Shown here: in pieces, positions 18,624 through 26,620 of the stretch
Layout: every line of letters starts with the position of its first letter
Numbering within the stretch: the stretch's first letter is position 1
From: Ilumatobacteraceae bacterium
GTDB taxonomy: Bacteria; Actinomycetota; Acidimicrobiia; Acidimicrobiales; Ilumatobacteraceae
Direction: 5' to 3'
Assembly: GCA_022843125.1 (NCBI GenBank)
Contig: JALHOG010000040.1
Coordinates: 1 to 47,189 of the forward strand
DNA length: 47,189 bases
Translations under genes and position numbers: made by a program
The notes under the pieces: model-generated
Seen by the model: the letters and a program-made list of their open reading frames with translations, nothing else
The model's database searches: none
What the model was told of the DNA's origin: nothing

Positions 18624-19973
18624 TCAGTCGCCGGCCAGCCGCACCACGACGCGCAGTCCGCCCAACGGGCTGTCGTCGAGCATGAGCCGACCTCCGTGAC
18701 CGGCAGTCACCTCGGCGGCGATCGCGAGACCCAATCCCGAGCCAGTGCTGCGCTCTCCCTTCGCGAACCGTCCCACCAGCCGGTCGCGGTCGGCGGCGGG
18801 CACACCCGGTCCGTCGTCGTCGACGATCACGTCACTGCCCCGCACCTCGATGATCACGTGCGGATGATCGCCTCCGTGGACGAGCGCGTTGCGGACCACG
18901 TTGCCGACCGCCAGCTGCACGCCGTCACGCCACGCCGTCACACTCCCCTCGGCGGCCAGACCGTCGCCGACTTCGACGAGTTCGATCGTGGCGAGCGGGT
19001 ACCGGCGGCGCTCATCGGCGACGATCCGATCGATCACCTCGACGAGGTCGGTCGGCTCGAACCACGCCGGATCCGCGAACTCGGCGTCGGCGAGCGCCCG
19101 CACAGCCGTCAGCGAGGCAGCCATCCGCTGCACCTGATCGTGTGCGTGCTCGATCGCAGGGATCCGTTCGTCGGCCGAGGCGCGTTCGCTGCGAGCAATG
19201 TCGAGGTTGGTCAACGCACTCTGCAGCGGGGTGCGCAACTCATGGCTGGCGGAGGCGGCGAACGCGCGAGCGGCATCGAGTGCCCTGTCGCGCCGGACGG
19301 TCTCGTCCGACAGCCGGCGCAGGTTGATGTTGAGGGCAGCGGCCACGTCATCGACCTCCGGCGTGCCGTACCGGTCGCCGACCTGCCACGCAGCAGGATC
19401 ACCCTCGCGCAGCGAGGCCGTGTCTCGGCGGAGTCTGGTCAGCGGGCGTGCAGCGATCGCGCCGAGCAACCACCCCGCGGCTCCGGCGGCGAACGACACG
19501 AAGACGCCGGCCGCGAGGAAGCGCCGCCGCAACACACCTGCCTCGCGATCGACGTCGCCGAGCGGTTCGACGAGCTGCACCAGCGCCCGGTCACCGACGT
19601 CGGGCACGTCGACGACCTCGATCGCATAGAGCCGCCACCGCTCGCCATCCGCCGTGAACGTCGTCCAGCCGGGCCCGTCAGGGGCCGGCAGCGGACTCTC
19701 GGGCAGGTCACCGAGTTCGATCACGCCGCCTGGCACCACCGCGTCGCCGACGACGACTCGCGCCGGCGCGACCGTGGCCGCGAGCTCCGACCGCCCGAGT
19801 CGCTCGGCGATCGCCGCGAGGATGGGGGCCGACTCCGCGCGGTCTTCCAGTTGGGCATCGACGCGATCCTGGAGGACGTCGGCCAGCCGGCCCTGGAAGA
19901 TCGCCCCGGCGAGCAGGAGCGTCAGCGACGCCGCGATGAACGCCGCCAACGCCGTGCGTGTCGCGAGGCGCAT
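18624..19973 (-). CDS. Sensor histidine kinase
   Basis: 449-aa membrane kinase. Transmembrane helix 1 is residues 8-26 and helix 2 about 153-173, enclosing a roughly 125-residue extracytoplasmic sensor; a HAMP segment follows. The H-box is SASHELRTPL with phospho-acceptor His244; ATP-binding motifs are NVVRNALVHGG (N), VDDDGPGVP (G1) and GSGLGLAIA (G2). The sensor is unassigned. Its ATG overlaps the response-regulator stop by one base (TGATG at 19975-19971), so the pair is coupled. Upstream on the same strand come a lipoprotein and a secreted protein, plausible sensors or partners. Confidence 0.95.
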   Translation of the reverse strand: MRLATRTALAAFIAASLTLLLAGAIFQGRLADVLQDRVDAQLEDRAESAPILAAIAERLGRSELAATVAPARVVVGDAVVPGGVIELGDLPESPLPAPDGPGWTTFTADGERWRLYAIEVVDVPDVGDRALVQLVEPLGDVDREAGVLRRRFLAAGVFVSFAAGAAGWLLGAIAARPLTRLRRDTASLREGDPAAWQVGDRYGTPEVDDVAAALNINLRRLSDETVRRDRALDAARAFAASASHELRTPLQSALTNLDIARSERASADERIPAIEHAHDQVQRMAASLTAVRALADAEFADPAWFEPTDLVEVIDRIVADERRRYPLATIELVEVGDGLAAEGSVTAWRDGVQLAVGNVVRNALVHGGDHPHVIIEVRGSDVIVDDDGPGVPAADRDRLVGRFAKGERSTGSGLGLAIAAEVTAGHGGRLMLDDSPLGGLRVVVRLAGD

Positions 19974-20710
19974 CAGACCCGGCCCGGCCGCAGGACGAAG
20001 CCGACGCCGCGCACCGTGTCGATCATCCTCGGCGCGCCCGCCGCGTCGAGCTTCCGCCGGAGGTAACCGACGAACACGTCGACGACGTTGGTGTCGACCT
20101 CGAAGTCATAGCCCCACACGAGTTCGAGCAGACGGATGCGACCGAGGACGATGTCGGGGTTGGCGGCGAGCACCGCGAGCAGATCGAACTCACGCCGGGA
20201 GAGATCGAGATGCGACCCGTCGACCGTGGCGCGGCGACGGTCGACATCGATCCACAGCGGACCGGCGACCACGACCTCGGTCGACGCAGCGGTGGCCCGC
20301 GCCCGTCGCAGGAGCGCTTGGACCCGCGCCAGCAACTCGTCCAACGCGAACGGCTTGACGAGATAGTCGTCCGCGCCCGCATGCAGTCCGGCGACACGAT
20401 CCCCGACCTGATCGCGCGCCGAGAGCATCAGGATCGGGACGTCGACGCCCACACTGCGCAGGCGTTCGCACAGCTCGATGCCCGACATGCCGGGCAACCC
20501 GATGTCGAGCACGAGCAGATCGGGACGGCGGCGGCCCACCGTCGCGAGCGCAGCCTCCGCATCACCGGCGCCGTTGACGTCGTAGCCGTGGAGCCCGAGA
20601 CCGCGCACGACTGCGTCGCGGATCGGCTCGTCGTCCTCGACCACGAGGATCGTGGCGCCCGATGTCGGCGCGGCTCCAGGCGAGTTCGGCGTCGTCGACA
20701 CGACCGTCAT
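19973..20710 (-). CDS. OmpR/PhoB-type response regulator
   Basis: 245 aa. Receiver domain (residues 20-130): acidic pocket EDD at 25-27, phosphorylation Asp69 (VLDIGLPG), conserved Ser97 and Lys119 (YLVKP). C-terminal OmpR winged helix (about 150-245) with LSRREFDLLAVLAANP and VDVFVGYLRRKLD, ending RGVGFVLRPG. It should bind DNA upstream of envelope genes when phosphorylated by the following kinase. The start is uncertain: ATG 20710 or GTG 20734; both lie after the lipoprotein stop at 20745. Confidence 0.95.
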   Translation of the reverse strand: MTVVSTTPNSPGAAPTSGATILVVEDDEPIRDAVVRGLGLHGYDVNGAGDAEAALATVGRRRPDLLVLDIGLPGMSGIELCERLRSVGVDVPILMLSARDQVGDRVAGLHAGADDYLVKPFALDELLARVQALLRRARATAASTEVVVAGPLWIDVDRRRATVDGSHLDLSRREFDLLAVLAANPDIVLGRIRLLELVWGYDFEVDTNVVDVFVGYLRRKLDAAGAPRMIDTVRGVGFVLRPGRV

Positions 20711-20744
20711 CTTGGTCGGCCGGCTCGCCGTCACGTGCGAATGC

Positions 20745-21248
20745 TCAGTCCGCAGCGAGGTCGGACTCGAGATCGGCGAGCAGCTGATCGATGTCGTCGA
20801 GCGCACGTTCGAGTTCGGCGATCTCGGCCTCGGAGACCGCCGGGCCCGCGGGCTCGGGCATCGCCGGGACCGTGGTGCTCGTGACGCTGGTGCTCGTCGT
20901 GCTCGTCGTGCTGGTCGTGCTGGTCGTGCTGGTCGACGCGATCGTCGTGGTTGCTGCGTTGGTCTTGACGCCAGTGGACGTCGTCGGGTTGCCGTTCGCC
21001 ACCGACTCGGGTGCGTCCGGTGTCGAGCCGTCGGGCCTTCCCGCGACTGCGGCGGGGCCAGGATCGACCGAGGTCACCGAAACCGGCTCGCCGACAGGCA
21101 TGGACGACGGAGCGACCGATGACGCTGCGACCGAAGCCGGTACCGACGCGGACGCCGCCTCGTCACCGCCGCCGCCGCACCCGCTGAGCGCGACGACGAT
21201 GGTGACGACAGCAGCCGCCGAGCTGGATCGACTGGATCGACGGGTCAC
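20745..21248 (-). CDS. Putative lipoprotein with Thr/Ser-repeat linker
   Basis: 167 aa from GTG at 21248. A short basic N-region, hydrophobic segment and a classic LSGC lipobox put the lipidated Cys at residue 24. A Ser/Ala/Pro-rich stretch and a (TST)n repeat linker follow, and the last 25 or so residues form a charged helix with leucine/alanine heptad-like spacing (SEAEIAELERALDDID). No recognised enzyme domain. The start overlaps the stop of the upstream secreted-protein gene by 4 nt (GTGA), so it is translated by coupling. The role may be to display the helix near the cell wall, perhaps as partner of the upstream protein or of the kinase sensor; both are guesses. Confidence 0.82.
   Translation of the reverse strand: MTRRSSRSSSAAAVVTIVVALSGCGGGGDEAASASVPASVAASSVAPSSMPVGEPVSVTSVDPGPAAVAGRPDGSTPDAPESVANGNPTTSTGVKTNAATTTIASTSTTSTTSTTSTTSTSVTSTTVPAMPEPAGPAVSEAEIAELERALDDIDQLLADLESDLAAD
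20890..20934 (-). repeat. 9-bp tandem repeat in the lipoprotein linker
   Basis: Five copies of a 9-bp unit (GTGCTCGTC twice, then GTGCTGGTC three times on the plus strand) encode the repeated Thr-Ser-Thr tripeptides. A slippage-prone array that could vary linker length between strains. Confidence 0.75.
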
Positions 21249-21664
21249 AGGGCGACCCCGCGCTCGATGCAGAACGCCTCGAGCGCCGGCAGGCCCTCGA
21301 GGCGCAGCTGCAACACCACGAGGGTCTGCTCGCGTACGGCGAGTCGATTGGTGAGCACATCGACGAGGTCGGTGTTCCCGCGGGCCTCTGCGCGATCGAT
21401 CTGTGCCTGCAGCCATGCGAGCGAACCGCGCACGGTGACGTCTCCCTGCAGACGCGTGATGAGGTTGTTGGTGCGGGTCTCGACGTTGGCGATCCGCAGG
21501 CAGGCACGCTCGAGCCGCGACCCGAGGTCGTCCTGAGCGGGTGCGGTAGAGGCTGACGCTGCACCCGGGATCATGAGCGCGCACGTTGCGGCGATGCCCG
21601 CGACGAGGCCGGCACTGCGACGCGAGCGCTTCGAGATCCGGTGCTGCTTCGAGTGGTGGTTCAT
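21245..21664 (-). CDS. Secreted alpha-helical protein of unknown function
   Basis: 139 aa from ATG at 21664, fixed by AAGGAG 7 nt upstream. A very basic N-region (HHSKQHRISKRSRR), a hydrophobic core and an ASA signal-peptidase-type site near residue 37 predict Sec export. The mature part is mainly helical (LGSRLERACLRIANVETRTN, then LAWLQAQIDRAEAR), with two Cys that may pair. No database-known domain is evident. First gene of a coupled series with the lipoprotein and the two-component pair. The divergent carboxyltransferase lies across a CRP-type box. Confidence 0.8.
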   Translation of the reverse strand: MNHHSKQHRISKRSRRSAGLVAGIAATCALMIPGAASASTAPAQDDLGSRLERACLRIANVETRTNNLITRLQGDVTVRGSLAWLQAQIDRAEARGNTDLVDVLTNRLAVREQTLVVLQLRLEGLPALEAFCIERGVAL

Positions 21665-21752
21665 GGGGGGTCTCCTTCGATCATCCGGCGGGCCGCTCCC
21701 GCCGGTGATCTGCACGATGCATCGGCTCTCTGTGAGCGCTCTGAGAGGCGCT

Positions 21753-21768
21753 TGTGACACTCGTCACA
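21753..21768. promoter_or_regulatory. CRP/FNR-family box
   Basis: TGTGA-CACTCG-TCACA is a perfect TGTGA-N6-TCACA palindrome, the consensus for CRP-type regulators including the mycobacterial one. Its centre lies about 48 nt before the carboxyltransferase ATG, close to class II position if the mRNA begins within a few bases of that ATG (TAGTGT at 21794-21799 is a -10 candidate). It also lies about 96 nt before the secreted-protein start. A weaker TGTGA-N6-TGAGA is at about 21731-21746. Confidence 0.7.
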
Positions 21769-21808
21769 CAGGCTGCGGAGTGGAGCCATCATCTAGTGTC
21801 CGCACCCG

Positions 21809-23194
21809 ATGACGATCGACGACATCACGATGGAAGCGCTCGGCGACGCCGCATTCGAGATCGGCCTCGCCACGGGGCTACCCGGCCCCGTTCGCGCCCG
21901 GGTGCGCACCCTGGCCGGGCGGCGGGTGTCGTTCGTCGAGTTCGACCGCATCGATCCGGCGGCGCCACTCACCGCCGATCAGGCGATGACGATCGAGGTC
22001 GCGGCCCGTACCGCGTTCGAGGAACGGATGCCGTTCGTCGCGGTGATCAACAGCGCAGGCGCCGACATCGGCGACGGCATCGCTGCGCTGCACGGGTGGG
22101 GCCGCGTCGCTGCCGTGCTCACCAAGTGCTCAGGGGTCGTGCCGACGTTCGCCATCCTCGACGGCCCGGCGGTGTCCGGCCCTGCGCTGCTGCTCGGCCT
22201 CATGGACTTCGTCGTCGTGACGCACGAGGGCTACGCGTTCGTGAACGGTCCGCTGATGGTGAGGCAGTTCACCGGCATCGACATCAGCAAGGACGAGCTC
22301 GGCAGCCCGGCCTCGCTCGAGCGCCACACCGGCCTCCCGGTGGCCGTCGTTCCCGACCGCGAGGCGGGCGTCGCGTACGTCGAGGAACTGCTCGCCTACC
22401 TCCCCGACGACTGCGACCAGCAACCACCCCGCTGGCAGCTGGCCGACCCGGTCGACCGACTCTGCCCCGAAGCGGGCGACCTGATCCCCGACTCCTCGAC
22501 GGGGAGCTACGACGTCCGCCACGTCGCCGAGGCGATCGTGGACGACGGATCGATGCTCGAGGTGCGGGCGCGCTGGGCCGGCAACGTGGTGACGGCATTC
22601 GCGACGCTCGGTGGGCGTCCGGTCGGCATCGTCGCGAACCAGCCGATGAACCTGGCCGGCACCCTCGACATCCCCGCATCCCAGAAAGCCGCGCGCTTCG
22701 TCGCGTTCTGCGATGCGTTCAACCTGCCGATCATCACCCTTGTCGACACGCCCGGCTTCTACCCCGGCAAAGACCTCGAATGGCGCGGCATGATCCGCCA
22801 CGGCGCCCAACTCGTCTACGCGTACGGGCGCGCCACGGTTCCGCGCGTCTGCGTGATCCTGCGCAAGAGCTATGGCGGTGCGTACATCGTGATGGACTCC
22901 AAGACGATGGGCAACGATGTCTGTCTCGCCTGGCCGTGGGCCGAGCTCGCGGTGATGGGAGCGGGGCAGGCCGCTGCGATCCTCCAGCGGCGAGCCACCG
23001 ACGAGGAACGTCGAGCGTTCGAGGTCGACTACACCGAGCGGCTCCTCAACCCGTACGTCGCCGCCGAGCGCGGGTATGTCGACGCCGTCATCGAGCCGTC
23101 CGAGACCCGGCGCGAGATCGCCGCTGCACTCGACATGCTCGACAACAAGCGCGAGTCGATCCCGCGGCGCAAACACGGCAACACGCCACTCTGA
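21809..23194 (+). CDS. Biotin-dependent acyl-CoA carboxyltransferase (AccD/PccB family)
   Basis: 461-aa carboxyltransferase with the crotonase-like fold duplicated in the N- and C-halves. C-terminal motifs: VDTPGFYPGKDLEW, KSYGGAYIVMDSKTMGND (oxyanion glycine pair and acyl-CoA loop) and LNPYVAAERGYVDAVIEP. It would move carboxyl from biotin to an acyl-CoA such as propionyl- or acetyl-CoA. It is shorter than the usual 510-530 aa, mainly in the N-terminal half, and no biotin carboxylase/carrier gene is nearby, so its partner is elsewhere or its activity differs (for example decarboxylase subunit-like). ATG at 21809 lies about 9 nt after a -10-like hexamer, with no Shine-Dalgarno. Confidence 0.9.
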   Translation: MTIDDITMEALGDAAFEIGLATGLPGPVRARVRTLAGRRVSFVEFDRIDPAAPLTADQAMTIEVAARTAFEERMPFVAVINSAGADIGDGIAALHGWGRVAAVLTKCSGVVPTFAILDGPAVSGPALLLGLMDFVVVTHEGYAFVNGPLMVRQFTGIDISKDELGSPASLERHTGLPVAVVPDREAGVAYVEELLAYLPDDCDQQPPRWQLADPVDRLCPEAGDLIPDSSTGSYDVRHVAEAIVDDGSMLEVRARWAGNVVTAFATLGGRPVGIVANQPMNLAGTLDIPASQKAARFVAFCDAFNLPIITLVDTPGFYPGKDLEWRGMIRHGAQLVYAYGRATVPRVCVILRKSYGGAYIVMDSKTMGNDVCLAWPWAELAVMGAGQAAAILQRRATDEERRAFEVDYTERLLNPYVAAERGYVDAVIEPSETRREIAAALDMLDNKRESIPRRKHGNTPL

Positions 23195-23294
23195 CCGAGC
23201 CGCGACACCCTCAGCACGGTTGACGATCATCGATCGAGCGCGGATCGGATCGCCACCGGGAACGCTTCGTTGGGGGCCACGGTGGGGCGGCGGT

Positions 23295-23323
23295 TACATT
23301 GACCCGCCGGGGAGCAAGCCCCG
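23295..23323 (+). promoter_or_regulatory. Putative citrate synthase promoter and 5'-UTR hairpin
   Basis: TACATT (23295-23300) is a -10 candidate with TTGGGG about 19 nt upstream. In the predicted 50-nt leader, CGGGG-AGCAAG-CCCCG (23308-23323) can form a 5-bp hairpin well upstream of the Shine-Dalgarno sequence. Function of the hairpin unknown. Confidence 0.45.
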
Positions 23324-23359
23324 CTGAATTCACTCATCGATCGACCCGAAGGAAGCAAC

Positions 23360-24628
23360 GTGGCCGACACCATCACCATCACCGATGACCGCACCGGGAA
23401 AACGGTCACGGTCCCGATCACCGACGGTGTCTTCCCCGCGTCGGCCATCCGCGAGCTCGATCCGAGCCTGTTCGTCTACGACCCGGCATACATGCAGACC
23501 GCAGCGTGCAAGTCATCGATCACCTATCTCGACGGCGACAACGGCGTGCTGCGCTACCGGGGCTACCCGATCGAGCAGCTCGCCGAGCACAGCACCTACC
23601 TCGAGGTGGCGTACCTGCTCCTCAACGGTGAACTGCCCGACCAGACCCAGCTCGACCAGTGGCGTCACGACGTGACGCACCACACGTTCATCCACGAGAA
23701 CATGCGCAAGCGCTTCGTCGACGGCTTCCACTACGACGCGCACCCGATGGGCATGTTCGTCAGCTCGCTCGCGGCGCTCGGCACGTTCTACAACGACGCC
23801 AAGGACATCCACTCCAAGGAGAGCCGCGACAAGCAGATCATGCGGCTGATCGCGAAGACCCCGACGCTGGCAGCGATGGCGTACCGGTTCTCCGTCGGCC
23901 TCCCGTTCGTGTACCCGCAGAACGAGCTGTCGTTCCCGGCCAACTTCCTCAACATGATGTGGAAGGTGAGCGGCTACGAGGTCGACCCTCGGCTGGAGCG
24001 GGCGATGGACGTGATGATCATCCTCCACGCCGACCACGAGCAGAACTGCGGCACGACCGCCATGCGCATCGTCGGGTCGAGCCAGGCCGACCCGTACTCG
24101 TCGGCCGCCGCCGCGGCGTCGGCGCTGTACGGCCCGCTGCACGGCGGCGCCAACGAGGCGGTCGTGCGGATGCTCACCGAGATCGGCTCGATCGAGAACG
24201 TGCCGGCGTTCATCGACGAGGTCAAGAGCGGCAAGGGCAGCCGGCTGATGGGCTTCGGGCACCGCGTCTACAAGAACTACGACCCGCGGGCGACGATCAT
24301 CAAGAAGGCCGCCTACGACGTCTTCGAGGTCACCGGCAAGAACCCGCTGCTCGACATCGCCCTCAAGCTCGAAGAGGCCGCGCTCAGCGACTCGTACTTC
24401 ATCGACCGCAAGCTGTACCCCAACGTCGACTTCTACTCGGGTCTGATCTACCAGGCGATGGGGTTCCCGGTCGACATGTTCACGGTGCTGTTCGCGATCC
24501 CACGGACGGCCGGCTGGCTGGCGCACTGGCAGGAACTGCTGACCGACAAGGACCAGAAGATCTCACGCCCGCGCCAGTGGTACGCCGGACCCGACGAGCG
24601 TCAGTACGTCGCCATCGGCGATCGCTGA
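23360..24628 (+). CDS. gltA: Citrate synthase
   Basis: 422-aa type II-like citrate synthase condensing oxaloacetate and acetyl-CoA. Catalytic His in HADHEQNCGT, substrate His in GPLHGGANE and GFGHRVYK, and catalytic Asp in NVDFYSG. Length is typical of bacterial hexameric enzymes. GTG at 23360 is preceded by AAGGAAG at about 23349. With aconitase 10 kb away, the window holds two early TCA steps, though not in one operon. The start is further supported by the beta-strand-rich N-terminus (ITITDDRTGKTVTVP). Confidence 0.98.
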   Translation: MADTITITDDRTGKTVTVPITDGVFPASAIRELDPSLFVYDPAYMQTAACKSSITYLDGDNGVLRYRGYPIEQLAEHSTYLEVAYLLLNGELPDQTQLDQWRHDVTHHTFIHENMRKRFVDGFHYDAHPMGMFVSSLAALGTFYNDAKDIHSKESRDKQIMRLIAKTPTLAAMAYRFSVGLPFVYPQNELSFPANFLNMMWKVSGYEVDPRLERAMDVMIILHADHEQNCGTTAMRIVGSSQADPYSSAAAAASALYGPLHGGANEAVVRMLTEIGSIENVPAFIDEVKSGKGSRLMGFGHRVYKNYDPRATIIKKAAYDVFEVTGKNPLLDIALKLEEAALSDSYFIDRKLYPNVDFYSGLIYQAMGFPVDMFTVLFAIPRTAGWLAHWQELLTDKDQKISRPRQWYAGPDERQYVAIGDR

Positions 24629-24638
24629 GCGACTCGTT

Positions 24639-24668
24639 CGAGCACAGCCCGGCCGAGCACAGCCCGGT
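24639..24668. repeat. Tandem 15-bp direct repeat after gltA
   Basis: Two adjacent 15-bp units (24639-24653, 24654-24668) match at all but the last base. They lie between the gltA stop and the end of the small secreted-protein gene. No hairpin with a T-tract is seen here. Confidence 0.7.
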
Positions 24669-24671
24669 CCG

Positions 24672-25082
24672 TCAGGCGTTGCGCCAATCGGCGAGCGCCG
24701 CACCCACGAGCGCCCCGGAGACCGCGCCGACGAACTCCGGCGCATCGACGGCGGCGTCGGTATCGGGGTTCGGCATGGGATGCGTCAGGGGCACGGGCGG
24801 CAGGCCAACCGCCACGATCATCGTCGTCGGCGGGACCGGGGGCAGGCCCACGGCCACGATCGGCTCGTCGACGGGAGGCGTTGTGGGAGCGCTCGACTCG
24901 ACCACGGGCGGTGCCGCGGTGTCGGCCTCGGGGGCCGAGGCGACCGGCGGCGTTCCGGTGTCGACGACCGGCGCACCGGCCCACACACCCTGCGCACCGG
25001 CGACCGACATGGAGGCCGCAGCAGCGACGCCCGCGACCGCGCGCCACACCCGTCCCCGACCGACCCTGCCTCGCTGCGTCAT
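24672..25082 (-). CDS. Small secreted Pro/Val-rich protein
   Basis: About 136 aa from ATG at 25082 (an upstream ATG at 25100 is possible). A twin-basic N-region and a hydrophobic segment end at an Ala/Gly-rich cleavage region near residue 34, then comes a Pro/Thr/Val-rich acidic stretch with the repeated VAVGLPPVP peptide twice. The C-terminus (VGAVSGALVGAALADW) is hydrophobic enough for a membrane helix. No recognised domain; probably cell-wall or envelope associated. No clear Shine-Dalgarno; TACCGT lies 7 nt before the ATG, compatible with leaderless expression. Composition is high-GC like the rest, so no sign of transfer. Confidence 0.6.
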   Translation of the reverse strand: MTQRGRVGRGRVWRAVAGVAAAASMSVAGAQGVWAGAPVVDTGTPPVASAPEADTAAPPVVESSAPTTPPVDEPIVAVGLPPVPPTTMIVAVGLPPVPLTHPMPNPDTDAAVDAPEFVGAVSGALVGAALADWRNA

Positions 25083-25279
25083 GTGCCCAACGGTACGCAT
25101 CGCGGGACGTCACGGGGAGTGGAATTCCGTGCTGATCCGGAAGGAAACCGTCAAGACCGACCGAGCAGCGTGGTCGTCGACCACGAGTTCGACCGTATCG
25201 ACCACGGAATGTGACAATCGCCTCCGTCGGCCCGGCCTGGACGGCGGCCACACGAGGGGTGATCACTAGGGTCGGCGGC

Positions 25280-26620
25280 GTGGGGAACCTGCTCGACCTG
25301 GCCGCCCGGATCATCGACGACCGCATCATCGACGAACCGGTCAATCGGGTGACGAACGAGCTGTCCGAACTGGCCGACGGGCTCGCGATCGTCGAGAGCT
25401 TCAGCCATTGCGTCGTGCTCGACGCCGGGGACCGACTCGTGGCCTTCGACGCATCCGGCGTCGCAACCGGAGCCGCAGTGGTCGACGCGGTTCGAGCATG
25501 GTCGACCTCACCGGTGGGTCACCTCGTCTACACCCACGGGCACGCCGACCACGTGGGTGGCAGCGGCGCCTTCGCGGCGGCGTTCGGGCCACCGATCGTC
25601 GTCGGTCACGAGAACGTCGCGCGACGGCTCGACCGCTACGAGTCGACCAACGGATGGAACGTCGCGGTCAACGCCCGCCAGTTCGGCGGGATCCGCGCCG
25701 ACCGACGATTGTCGCTCGGCACCGGTGAGGGCGACGCCGCCGTCGGCGCCCCTGGGGTCGACCCGGCTCGGTGGCGACGCTTTCTCCCACCCGACGTGCT
25801 GCGGCCCGACATCGAGTTCGCGACCGAGCACGTGCTGCAGGTGGGCGATGACACGATCGAGTTGCGCCACGCTCGCGGTGAGACCGACGACCACCTCTGG
25901 GCATGGTTGCCCGACCGTCGCACCGTGATCGCCGGCGACTTCCTCATCTGGAACTTCCCGAACGCCGGCAACCCCCAGAAGGTGCAGCGCTATCCCATCG
26001 AATGGGCGGCAGCACTCCGGGCGATGGCCGCGTGCGGACCTGAGCTGCTCGTCCCGGCGCACGGCCTCCCGATCCCCGGACGCGAACGCATCGTCACCGT
26101 GCTCACGACCATCGCCGACACCCTCGAGCAACTCGTCGCCGATGTGCTCGAGATGATGAACGCCGACGCGACCCTCGACGAGATCGTCCACACGGTCCGG
26201 GTTCCGGACGACACGCTCGCGTTGCCGTACCTTCGCCCGCTCTACGACGAGCCCGAGTTCGTGGTGCGCAACGTGTGGCGGCTGTTCGGCGGATGGTGGG
26301 ACGGCGCCGCCAGCCGGCTGAAGCCCGCCCCCGACGCTCAGCTGGCATCGGTGCTGGCCGAGCTGTCCGGAGGCCCAGCCGCGTTGCTCGCTCGCGCCGA
26401 ACAGGCCGCTGCCGATCACGACTTCCGTCTGGCCGGACACCTGGCCGACCTCGCCGGATGGGCCGCACCCGACGACGCCGCCATCCACCGCGGCCGGGCG
26501 CTCGTGTACCGCGCCCGGCGCGCGGCCGAGCCGTCGCTCATGAGCAAGGGGATCTTCGCTGCGGCCGCCCGGCAGTCCGAAGCGATCGCCGATCGCCCCG
26601 GAGACGTCAACCCGTCGTGA
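25280..26620 (+). CDS. Metallo-beta-lactamase-fold hydrolase, alkylsulfatase-like
   Basis: About 446 aa from GTG at 25280 (GTG 25211 or 25259 would extend it). The metal motif THGHADHVGG gives His86, His88, Asp90, His91; later ligands lie in LRHARGETDDH and VIAGDF, and in PAHGLPI. The C-terminal half continues with a helical alkylsulfatase-type dimerisation domain (RNVWRLFGGWWDG, LKPAP, GHLADLAGWAAPDD). Such proteins hydrolyse sulfate esters or other substrates with two zinc ions; the substrate is not clear. TAGGGT (25267-25272) is 7 nt before the start, suggesting leaderless transcription. The 3' end overlaps that of the convergent DMT gene by 14 nt. Confidence 0.87.
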   Translation: MGNLLDLAARIIDDRIIDEPVNRVTNELSELADGLAIVESFSHCVVLDAGDRLVAFDASGVATGAAVVDAVRAWSTSPVGHLVYTHGHADHVGGSGAFAAAFGPPIVVGHENVARRLDRYESTNGWNVAVNARQFGGIRADRRLSLGTGEGDAAVGAPGVDPARWRRFLPPDVLRPDIEFATEHVLQVGDDTIELRHARGETDDHLWAWLPDRRTVIAGDFLIWNFPNAGNPQKVQRYPIEWAAALRAMAACGPELLVPAHGLPIPGRERIVTVLTTIADTLEQLVADVLEMMNADATLDEIVHTVRVPDDTLALPYLRPLYDEPEFVVRNVWRLFGGWWDGAASRLKPAPDAQLASVLAELSGGPAALLARAEQAAADHDFRLAGHLADLAGWAAPDDAAIHRGRALVYRARRAAEPSLMSKGIFAAAARQSEAIADRPGDVNPS

